Assembly (NCBI GenBank): GCA_009746045.1
Contig: RPFO01000645.1
Span: 537,185 to 601,184, forward strand
Source of the DNA: Mesostigma viride
Taxonomy: Eukaryota > Streptophyta > Mesostigmatophyceae > Mesostigmatales > Mesostigmataceae
Direction of reading: 5' to 3'
Length of the DNA: 64,000 nucleotides
Both the position numbers and the translations under genes were made by a program. The stretch's first letter is position 1, and each line of letters starts with the position of its first letter. The notes beneath the pieces are model-generated. The model was not told the DNA's origin and made no database searches. It worked only from the letters and a program-made list of their open reading frames with translations. Positions 1 through 10,900 of this stretch are shown piece by piece.

Positions 1-320
1 GTTGGCTGAGCATGCATGAGCTCGACCCACCCACCAACAAAAAAACCTGTTCAAGTACCATTGCTGCCTGCAATGTGATGCGTCTCACTCGCGGCCGCAC
101 GTGGGTTGCGTGCGCGGCATCGGGGACAGTGTTGTGCACTGCATGCAACCTTATGCCCTGTATGGCAGCATCTTGCGACCTGTGGCTTTGGCTGTAGGTA
201 GAAACACGGTATTCTGAATTCCACTACCTTCTGAATTTCACTACCCCCCGTTTCATGTGCCCTGCCCATCACTGCCCGCTGGCAACCATCCCTCGACATC
301 TCTGGCGGTCTAACCCACAG

Positions 321-2213
321 GCGACGTGGCCGAGTGGAAGGCCATTGAAGCCGTGTTTGGGGATCGGGCAATCGCTGGCGATCTGCCAGTGTCGTCCACC
401 AAGGTGTGTGGATATAGTAGTACCTCATGACAGTATACCTTATTTTATCGCGGTTATAACGGTGGTCCATTCCTGGACATGGGCATAGGATTGTCTGTGT
501 CTGCACGTGTGACCAATTTTTTGTGTTCCCTCACCTTGCGCATGAGAATGCACGGTATGTGCGTCGGGATCTGCGACTTGCCGCCCACGGCCCCAAGACG
601 TGCCCACCTTGTGTTTGGCAAAGTGGCTATTCCAGGACGAGCGGTCTATCGGTGTCCCTGGCAGACTCCCGTCACTGCTGACTTGCAAGGCCCCCTTCCA
701 GGATATGTGGTCGCGTCCTTCAAGCTGAACTTTAAAAATAATGTTTTGAGCCTGGTTCTTCGCACATGCTGCCCCAACATGCCTGTGCTGCATGTTGGTT
801 TGCATGCCTTATTCTGGCATCTTGTGCGCTGGCCCCCAGGGTGCGTTTGGGCACCTGCTGGGAGCTGCGGGCGCGTTGGAGGCCGCCGTGGTGGTGAAAG
901 CGCTCGAAACGGTATGCCTTGTCCTGGGCTTGTTCTCGGACTTGTCTGTCCGAGTGTGCCATTGGGATCACGGGGATGTAACCTTGGCACGTGCGTCATC
1001 TCGACTGCGTCCAGATATTGCCAAAGGCGAATATAGTAAGCAGTTTGCTTCATGATATCCTATCAAAGGCGAATATAGTAAGCAGTATGCTTCATGATAT
1101 CCTATCAAAGGCGAATATTGTAAGCAGTAGGCTTCATTATATCCTATCAAAGGCGAATATAGTAAGCAGTAGGCTTCATTATATCCTATCAAAGGCGAAT
1201 ATAGTAAGCAGTAGGCTTCATTATATCCTATCAAAGGCGAATATAGTAAGCAGTAGGCTTCATTATATCCTATCAAAGGCGAATATAGTAAGCAGTAGGC
1301 TTCATTATATCCTATCAAAGGCGAATATAGTAAGCAGTAGGCTTCATGATATCCTATCATGCGCTGCTTCTCTCCGGTGCCATCTGCTGCTCGCATGGCA
1401 TGGATGCACAGCTACGAACACACGTGGCGGTCATGTGCACGAGCTACGGTGCCAGTTGCCAGATGAAGGGAACGAGGCAAGCAGAGCTTGCCTCTTCTGG
1501 CGGGACATTTGCTGACATGTTAGGTCAAGTTTGGCTCCTGTCGACCAGGAGCCAGTGAACTACATTATTCCATGACTTGGTCTGAACAGGCCAGCTGGCG
1601 AGCACTAAAGAACCAGCCTGCCATGCTTCCCCCCATTCCATGATTCGGCAGCATCCCAGGCCACGCCCTACAGTTTGGCGGCCAGCAGTTCACATCCTCA
1701 CCTTAGCACAAAGCTGGACTGCTGTGGAGGCATCAAATGTCAGGGGAGGACGTGGTAGGACGTGGCAGGCGCAGGCGCATGCAGGTCGGGAACCGCCACA
1801 GTTGGTAGGGTGGCTGGCTGCAACTCATGGCCACAGATTTTCCTACAGCATGCTGGACTGTGTAAAAAAATAGACATGGCCACACATAGACTGCAACGCT
1901 CTGATGCTCACACTGCTGTGGTGCGGCCAGCCTGACCGGTTTGAATCATCCCCGTGTCTCTGCTCACCCCTACGCCAACACTCCTCATGCTCCTTATGCT
2001 TCTCATGGCGTGCATGGCCGACGGCAGGGTGTGCTTCCCCCCACGCTGAACCTGCATGCACCGGACAAGTCCATCCCCACTAGCGTAAACCTGATCCCGT
2101 GTACGGCACAGAGCAAGCCCGACACGAAGGTAGTCCTGACTAACTCGTTTGGCTTCGGTGGCACCAACGCGTGCCTTGTCTTCTCGGCCCCCCCGCCCCT
2201 CCCTGGCGTGTAA
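321..2213 (+). CDS. 3-oxoacyl-ACP synthase (KAS I/II, FabF type), 3' end of gene
   Basis: Condensing enzyme of type II fatty acid synthesis, in plastid or mitochondrion; it joins malonyl-ACP to an acyl chain. Three exons are seen: 321-403, 840-911 and 2028-2213, joined by GT-AG introns in matching phase (112 residues, then TAA). Exon 1 ends in SSTK, which holds the conserved lysine. Exon 2 opens with GAFGHLLGAAGA, which carries the second catalytic histidine. Exon 3 has the C-terminal hallmark TNSFGFGGTNA. The active-site cysteine and first histidine lie upstream, outside the window; bases 1-320 are intron. The last intron (912-2027) holds a 42-bp minisatellite. The organelle cannot be told without the N-terminus. 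The family call is firm. Confidence 0.9.
1022..1357. repeat. 42-bp minisatellite, 8 copies, in the synthase intron
   Basis: The period is exactly 42 bp and the array is exactly eight units long, each starting CAAAGGCGAATATAGTAAGC. The first two and last units differ by a few bases (CATGATATC versus CATTATATC). Because 42 is a multiple of 3, both strands give repetitive open frames of 142 and 174 codons; these are not genes. Confidence 0.95.
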
Positions 2214-2600
2214 GGTGGCAGCTGCAATGGCATGGGAATTCGTACGTACTGCTAGTGCTGCCATGTGCTGCTTCCCCCGAAGCGTTGAAAGATGCTGCTG
2301 GATGCTGCCAGGCGGCGATGACGAAGCCCCGGTGGTCGTCTGTGGTCACATGCAAGGCAGGCAGGTTTGCAGCGACATCATGGCTGATGGAACAACCAAT
2401 ACGCTAGCGCAGTGGCAGCCAGCCCACAGTTTGCACAAACCAAGAGTTCATAGCTTTGCACGCTTATGCACAGTGATGCCATCGTAAGTACGATGCGCAA
2501 AATGCAAACCCCCCCGCCCCGGCCAAGCTTACGCATTGCCTGAGTGTGTGCGTCCGTCGCGAGGTCTTCAAGTACCACCAAGTTTCCCTTTGGGACATCA

Positions 2601-2605
2601 TGTAA
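2601..2605 (+). terminator. Candidate TGTAA poly(A) signal of the synthase gene
   Basis: TGTAA is the usual poly(A) signal in Chlamydomonas-type green algae. This copy lies about 390 bp after the stop codon. It abuts the hAT element, whose target duplication is GTAAGAAG, so the element landed on or just after the signal. The motif is short and can occur by chance. Confidence 0.3.
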
Positions 2606-2609
2606 GAAG

Positions 2610-3138
2610 CAGGGCTGGGCGTAGATGGGTTACGTTAAGTCAACACGTAAATTTAAGTCGTACTTTACGCTAAATTTACGTTTAATTGAAGTCCAAGAAA
2701 ACAAGGGCTTAAACGCTCAATTTGTGTACAGGCTTCAAGTCATAAATCTGACATGAACGCGTAAATTAAGTATATGGTGTGCGCCACTGTCTCGAGCTTG
2801 CGCATGCAGGCCGGAGCCGCAACGTGGACGACTCTTCGTCTGGACTGATCGATCCAGGCGGCCAAACATCCAACCTCGTCCCGCAACACCTGACAGGCCT
2901 GAATATATCTATACTTCTAAGTGAAAACATTCATCTAGTTTGCAAGTATCTAGCTCCTGATCATGAAAAAAATTTAGACGACTCAAGACATTATAAGTCT
3001 TAAAATTGAAGTTGCAGTCTAGACTTCAATTCAAAAGTTGAACTTGCATCCCTTTTACTTGAAGTCCCCTTTCTGCATTTAATTTACGTCTAAAATTGCG
3101 GGCTAATTCATCCAAAAACCATTTCACGCCCAACCCTA
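2610..3138. mobile_element. Non-autonomous hAT-type element (MITE), 529 bp
   Basis: The left end reads CAGGGCTGGGCGTAGATGG. The right end, read inward, is TAGGGTTGGGCGTGAAATGG, so the ends form near-perfect inverted repeats. The flanks carry an exact 8-bp duplication, GTAAGAAG, at 2602-2609 and 3139-3146. An 8-bp target duplication with CAGGG-like termini is typical of the hAT superfamily. The interior is AT-rich with TTTAAGT/ACGTAAATT-like motifs and has no credible coding frame, so the element would need a transposase supplied in trans. Confidence 0.85.
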
Positions 3139-3146
3139 GTAAGAAG

Positions 3147-4954
3147 CTGACCAGCCCATAATGGAATGGGCGCCGGCCTCATATAGCAACCGGCGCCTCG
3201 ATCTATTAAATGAGTCCCGAGCCTATCTGTGGCCACTGGACTACAGGGCAGCCCTGCTGCATTCGCTATATGCTTTTGCTATGTCGAAGCCTTTTTGCAA
3301 GCACAGTAGGTCGATGCTAGAATTCCCCCAGTGAGCAGTTCAATTGAACCTGTGCCGGCCTGCCTTTCAATCTATTGATCTAGGCTTACTTGCACATGTT
3401 TATTAAAGCATCAGCACAATAAAAAAGTGATCATCATGCTTGGCTTGTGTGGTTTCAAAGGTGTGCCCTTACCACATGCCATGACACGTACTTAAGTGTG
3501 AAGTTGTGCATATAGGCTTGGTTACCGACTGGCCAGCCCGGGAGATATCTTCTGATATGGTCAGGCCCTGCCACGTTCGGCGACGCGTTGGCCAACATTG
3601 GACATACCGCGACATGATTTTAGCTGATCGACATGCAGAGCAAAGACGCTGTTGGCGTCATCCGCTCAACCCCTCTTACTCAGATGTGGTCGGATATGCA
3701 GGACAAGCAGCGTTGGGCGGACATTGTCAAAGACTACGACCCCCCGGCTGTGGGTCCTAGGAAATATAAAAAGCATGGTAGGCATAGTTTGCGTGCAAGA
3801 TCAGCTCGAGGCCTCACTTGAGGCCCATATTTTAGACTAGTTAGCTGTGGACATACATGTACATATAAAGGAGACAACCAGCGCAGGCCAGAAATCGGGA
3901 GAATGTACATATTGATGTCTTTGGGAGACGTCCACTATATCTTAAACTGGTGAATTCAGTGCTAGCTCGATCCGTGGTCCCCCAACAACGGGGACACGAG
4001 ACTAATTAATGAAGGTTTACTTAATTAACCAATACATGCATAAAGTTGCATTTTTCCATATCACGGTTCAAGGCCCATTTAAGCCCCTAATGTCCTCTAG
4101 ATACGAGTTGCTCCGGCCTAATTGAACGTGCGGGCCGTACGGCGTATAGAGCATATTGCTTGGCCCATCCCAGGTGCATGCATGCATGAGGTGGTGCCTG
4201 CCCGGCTGCGCGGGCCTCAACCCCGCGGCTGGGCCACGGGCCAAGTATAGTACAGTATATCAATTAAGAGACCGGATAGTAGTATATACGTCACGATAAG
4301 GTACACATGCATTTTAACTCGCGCTGTTCTAGAGCTCTACATGCTCAAGCCTAGTTAGATCGGAGATATACAACAAGTGATAGATGGTTTGGAATCCATG
4401 CAAATATTTCGATCTGGATACATGAAACACACCGGGCCTATATGATAGTTTGCGCATTCGATTATATGTATCAATGTAGTAAAAGAATATAAAGAATGAG
4501 TATGGGATCATTATGAGTATGGGCCAATTTTGTGTACCCCCTATAGTGGTACATGCGCTAGATTGGCCTGACATCATTGTTGATGTCGAGCTCGCATCAG
4601 TCATAGGACATGTTGTGCTGCCAGGCACTGCATGGGGTCAAACGTAGCTAGCCAGCAAATGCAGGCCGAGGCTGTAACAAATGATGCACTGCCACCATGT
4701 ACTTCGACCCCCACCCCCTTCCCCCGGCCCCTCGCAGACAAACGTTAGTATAAAGACCTTGAAAAGCCTCTTTCGGGTCAACAATTTTCATGCAAGCAAC
4801 GAGGCAGTCCACTCAACTTATAGTGTGCACATGTCCACACCTGCGCAGGCACAACACACGATGTGCACACCATGCCCACCCTGGCATGCACTCCATGCAC
4901 ACGTAGTGCTCTGGTCTACTTATGGCACACGGTTGAGAGATCCTGCCTAGCTGC
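3147..4954. other. Intergenic region with degraded retroelement pieces
   Basis: No gene is supported here. At 3633-3770 (+) a frame reads MWSDMQDKQRWADIVKDYD, which resembles the C-terminal tail of the LINE ORF2 copies at 38.6 kb (MQDKTRWKEIVK). At 3868-3905 lies a piece of a dispersed repeat (ACCAGCGCAGGCCAGAAATC) also found near 22.8, 29.3 and 36.3 kb. The rest, up to the aminotransferase stop, shows no features I can name; it should include that gene's 3' UTR. Confidence 0.5.
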
Positions 4955-7900
4955 CTAGTTCTTGGGCGCGCCCAGCACCTTGCAGGCCGCGGCCACCGCG
5001 ACGCCTGTGTTGATCGGAGCCCCCATCTCCCTCAGCGTGGCCTCCAGTGCCGTGAGGCAGAAGATTACGTTCTTGGGTGTGGATGCGGCGCCCATGAGGC
5101 CGATGCGCCAGACCTTGCCCGCAAGCACGCCCAACCCCGCACCGATCTCCAGCCCATAGTTTGCCAGCAGCTTGGCACGCACCGCTTTCTCGTCCACGCC
5201 CTCCGGCACGACCACCGCATTGAGCTGTGGGAGCTGCGAGCCCTCCGGCACCAGCATGCGCATGCCCATCGCGGTAAGCCCTGCCTTGAGCGCGTCGTGG
5301 TGCTGCCGGTGGCGCGACCATGAGGCCTCCATGCCTTCCTCCAGCAGCATTACAAGCGACTCGTGGAAGCCGTAGAGCGCGTTCACGGGTGCCGTGTGGT
5401 GGTAGGAGCGAGGCGCGCCCCCCGAGGCCGCCTCCCAGTAGGACATGACGAGGGAGAGGTCGAGGAACCAGGACTGGACCTGCTCGCCGCCGGCACCGTG
5501 AGGAGGGGGGGGGGAATGCAAAGGGGGGGCGGGGGGATAAAAGGGGGGGAAGGGAGGGGCGGGGTTGCAAGGGGGGAGGGGGGAGGATGCAAGGGGTTAG
5601 GGGGGGAGGGGGAAGCTTAAAAGGGGGGAGGGGCAGGCACAGCCTGCCATGGCGCTCCGCATTACAAAGTGTTAGGTTGCCAATGTTAGGTAAGAGCAAA
5701 GTCAGCAAACATTGACCACTGAAGGTGTCCTTAACATTTGTTGATGTGTCAACTCACCGTCACCATTGGTCAGTGACTCCCATACTTCACAGGGATGGTG
5801 GTGGGTGGGGACGGGGTGTAGACATGGAGAGTGTCTTTTCCAGCAACAATAGGTTCCCTCCATTCCCTCCTCGCCCTCACTGTACATGGAATACATCTTA
5901 TAACTCCGGCAAACAGTGGCAAATTAGTCTACGCGAGCGAATCCCGACCAGGAGCCTGTAGGAGCAGCAAGACAGGTACACCACCCCCCAAAAATGGCAA
6001 TTGCCGTTCACGCAATTACAACTTTACAGTAGAAAAGGCGCTCACGGAAGCAGCTACTCACGATTTGTTGCCTCGCTATCCACGAAACACAAGCACAGCG
6101 CCCTGAGCATAACCGCCTGTCCGCTACGTGCACAGAAGAAGGCAATGTGCCTCAACTCTCCCCAACTCTCCCCAGCCTCGTGCCCCCCCCCCCCCAGCTA
6201 ACCTTTGTTTTCCTGTTCTTGACCACCTGCGCGGCCTTATCCGAGAAGGTGACGGGCGACAGACCCGGCGTGCAGGAGAGGCACTTCTGGGACCCCGAGT
6301 AGACCGCGTCCGCTCCCCATTCGTCCACCAGCAAGGGGACTCCCCCTAGCGACGTCACCGCGTCCACGATCGACAGCATGCCGTGTGACGCCGCCAGCCT
6401 ACACAGCGACTTGGCGTCCGACAGCGCGCCCGTGCTGGTCTCCGCATGCACAAACGCGAGTGCCTTGGCGCTCGGGTTGGCCTTGATGGCCGCCTCCACC
6501 TTGTCGACTGACACCGGGTGCCCCCACTCGTCCTCCACCATCACCGCGGTGCCCCCGCAGCGCTCCACGTTCTCCTTCATCCTGGGCGGTGGGTGGGGGG
6601 TGAGGGGGGGTGAGGGGGGGTGAGGGCACGAGGACCGATGGGCGTGGACAGCGCGAGTGTGAGGAGGGGAAATGTCAGCGTTCGAGCGCTCCCATTTGGA
6701 CAGGCATGGTCGGTCCGGCGAGGCCGCGGCACGTGCGACGACTCACGCACCTCCACATGAGATGGTCGGGTCGTGACCAGGTGTATAACATTACTTAGGG
6801 GTGATGGCACTACATGAGATGGTCGGGTCGTGACCAGGTGTATAACATTACTTGGGGGTGATGGCACCACATGAGATGGTCGGGTCATGACCAGGTGTAT
6901 AACATTACTTGGGGGTGATGGCACCACATGAGATGGTCGGGTCATGACCAGGTGTATAACATTACTTGGGGGTGATGGCACCACATGAGATGGTCGGGTC
7001 ATGACCAGGTGTATAACATTACTTAGGGGTGATGGCACCACATGAGATGGTCGGGTCGTGACCAGGTGTATAACATTACTTGGGGGTGATGGCACCACAT
7101 GAGATGGTCGGGTCATGACCAGGTGCCAGGTGTATAACATTACTTGGGGGTGATGGCACCACATGAGATGGTCGGGTCGTGACCAGGTGTATAACATTAC
7201 TTGGGGGTGATGGCACCACATGAGATGGTCGGGTCATGACCAGGTGTATAACATTACTTGGGGGTGATGGCACTACATGAGATGGTCGGGTCGTGACCAG
7301 GTGTATAACATTACTTGGGGGTGATGGCACTACATGAGATGGTCGGGTCGTGACCAGGTGTATAACATTACTTGGGGGTGATGGCACTACATGAGATGGT
7401 CGGGTCATGACCAGGTGTATAACATTACTTGGGGGTGATGGCACCACATGAGATGGTCGGGTCGTGACCAGGTGTATAACATTACTTGGGGGTGATGGCA
7501 CCACATGAGATGGTCGGGTCATGACCAGGTGTATAACATTACTTGGGGGTGATGGCACCACATGAGATGGTCGGGTCATGACCAGGTGTATAACATTACT
7601 TGGGGGTGATGGCACCACATGAGATGGTCGGGTCATGACCAGGTGTATAACATTACTTGGGGGTGATGGCACCACATGAGATGGTCGGGTCGTGACCAGG
7701 TGTATAACATTACTTGGGGGTGATGGCACCACATGAGATGGTCGGGTCATGACCAGGTGTATAACATTACTTGGGGGTGATGGCACCACATGAGATGGTC
7801 GGGTCATGACCAGGTGTATAACATTACTTGGGGGTGATGGCACCACATGAGATGGTCGGGTCATGACCAGGTGTATAACATTACTTGGGGGTGATGGCAC

Positions 7901-10900
7901 CACATGAGATGGTCGGGTCATGACCAGGTGTATAACATTACTTAGGGGTGATGGCACCACATGAGATGGTCGGGTCATGACCAGGTGTATAACATTACTT
8001 GGGGGTGATGGCACCACATGAGATGGTCGGGTCATGACCAGGTGTATAACATTACTTAGGGGTGATGGCACCACATGAGATGGTCGGGTCGTGACCAGGT
8101 GTATAACATTACTTGGGGGTGATGGCACCACATGAGATGGTCGGGTCGTGACCAGGTGTATAACATTACTTGGGGGTGATGGCACCACATGAGATGGTCG
8201 GGTCGTGACCAGGTGTATAACATTACTTGGGGGTGATGGCACCACATGAGATGGTCGGGTCATGACCAGGTGCCAGGTGTATAACATTACTTGCGGGTGA
8301 TGGCACCACATGAGATGGTCGGGTCGTGACCAGGTGTATAACATTACTTGGGGGTGATGGCACCACATGAGATGGTCGGGTCGTGACCAGGTGTATAACA
8401 TTACTTGGGGGTGATGGCACTACATGAGATGGTCGGGTCGTGACCAGGTGTATAACATTACTTGGGGGTGATGGCACCACATGAGATGGTCGGGTCATGA
8501 CCAGGTGTATAACATTACTTGGGGGTGATGGCACTACATGAGATGGTCGGGTCATGACCAGGTGTATAACATTACTTAGGGGTGATGGCACTACATGAGA
8601 TGGTCGGGTCGTGACCAGGTGTATAACATTACTTGGGGGTGATGGCACTACATGAGATGGTCGGGTCATGACCAGGTGTATAACATTACTTGGGGGTGAT
8701 GGCACCACATGAGATGGTCGGGTCATGACCAGGTGTATAACATTACTTAGGGGTGATGGCACCACATGAGATGGTCGGGTCGTGACCAGGTGTATAACAT
8801 TACTTGGGGGTGATGGCACCACATGAGATGGTCGGGTCGTGACCAGGTGTATAACATTACTTAGGGGTGATGGCACCACATGAGATGGTCGGGTCGTGAC
8901 CAGGTGTATAACATTACTTGGGGGTGATGGCACCACATGAGATGGTCGGGTCATGACCAGGTGTATAACATTACTTGGGGGTGATGGCACCACATGAGAT
9001 GGTCGGGTCATGACCAGGTGTATAACATTACTTAGGGGTGATGGCACCACATGAGATGGTCGGGTCGTGACCAGGTGTATAACATTACTTGGGGGTGATG
9101 GCACTACATGAGATGGTCGGGTCGTGACCAGGTGTATAACATTACTTGGGGGTGATGGCACCACATGAGATGGTCGGGTCGTGACCAGGTGTATAACATT
9201 ACTTAGGGGTGATGGCACCACATGAGATGGTCGGGTCGTGACCAGGTGTATAACATTACTTGGGGGTGATGGCACCACATGAGATGGTCGGGTCGTGACC
9301 AGGTGTATAACATTACTTGGGGGTGATGGCACTACATGAGATGGTCGGGTCGTGACCAGGTGTATAACATTACTTAGGGGTGATGGCACTACATGAGATG
9401 GTCGGGTCGTGACCAGGTGTATAACATTACTTGGGGGTGATGGCACCACATGAGATGGTCGGGTCATGTCCAGGTGTATAACATTACTTGGGGGTGATGG
9501 CACTACATGAGATGGTCGGGTCGTGACCAGGTGTATAACATTACTTAGGGGTGATGGCACCACATGAGATGGTCGGGTCGTGACCAGGTGTATAACATTA
9601 CTTGGGGGTGATGGCACCACATGAGATGGTCGGGTCATGACCAGGTGTATAACATTACTTGGGGGTGATGGCACCACATGAGATGGTCGGGTCATGACCA
9701 GGTGTATAACATTACTTAGGGGTGATGGCACCACATGAGATGGTCGGGTCGTGACCAGGTGTATAACATTACTTGGGGGTGATGGCACCACATGAGATGG
9801 TCGGGTCGTGACCAGGTGTATAACATTACTTGGGGGTGATGGCACCACATGAGATGGTCGGGTCGTGACCAGGTGTATAACATTACTTGGGGGTGATGGC
9901 ACCACATGAGATGGTCGGGTCATGACCAGGTGCCAGGTGTATAACATTACTTGGGGGTGATGGCACCACATGACATGGTCGGGTCGTGACCAGGTGTATA
10001 ACATTACTTGGGGGTGATGGCACCACATGAGATGGTCGGGTCGTGACCAGGTGTATAACATTACTTGGGGGTGATGGCACTACATGAGATGGTCGGGTCG
10101 TGACCAGGTGTATAACATTACTTGGGGGTGATGGCACTACATGAGATGGTCGGGTCATGACCAGGTGTATAACATTACTTGGGGGTGATGGCACTACATG
10201 AGATGGTCGGGTCGTGACCAGGTGTATAACATTACTTGGGGGTGATGGCACTACATGAGATGGTCGGGTCGTGACCAGGTGTATAACATTACTTGGGGGT
10301 GATGGCACTACATGAGATGGTCGGGTCGTGACCAGGTGTATAACATTACTTGGGGGTGATGGCACTACATGAGATGGTCGGGTCGTGACCAGGTGTATAA
10401 CATTACTTGGGGGTGATGGCACTACATGAGATGGTCGGGTCGTGACCAGGTGTATAACATTACTTGGGGGTGATGGCACTACATGAGATGGTCGGGTCGT
10501 GACCAGGTGTATAACATTACTTGGGGGTGATGGCACCACATGAGATGGTCGGGTCATGACCAGGTGTATAACATTACTTGGGGGTGATGGCACCACATGA
10601 GATGGTCGGGTCGTGACCAGGTGTATAACATTACTTGGGGGTGATGGCACCACATGAGATGGTCGGGTCATGACCAGGTGCCAGGTGTATAACATTACTT
10701 GGGGGTGATGGCACCACATGAGATGGTCGGGTCATGACCAGGTGTATAACATTACTTAGGGGTGATGGCACTACATGAGATGGTCGGGTCGTGACCAGGT
10801 GTATAACATTACTTGGGGGTGATGGCACCACATGAGATGGTCGGGTCATGACCAGGTGTATAACATTACTTGGGGGTGATGGCACTACATGAGATGGTCG

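Noticed and set aside
4947-5708. 253-codon minus-strand ORF overlapping the aminotransferase last exon
   Set aside because: Wrong-frame reading of a GC-rich exon and the adjacent C-rich intron.
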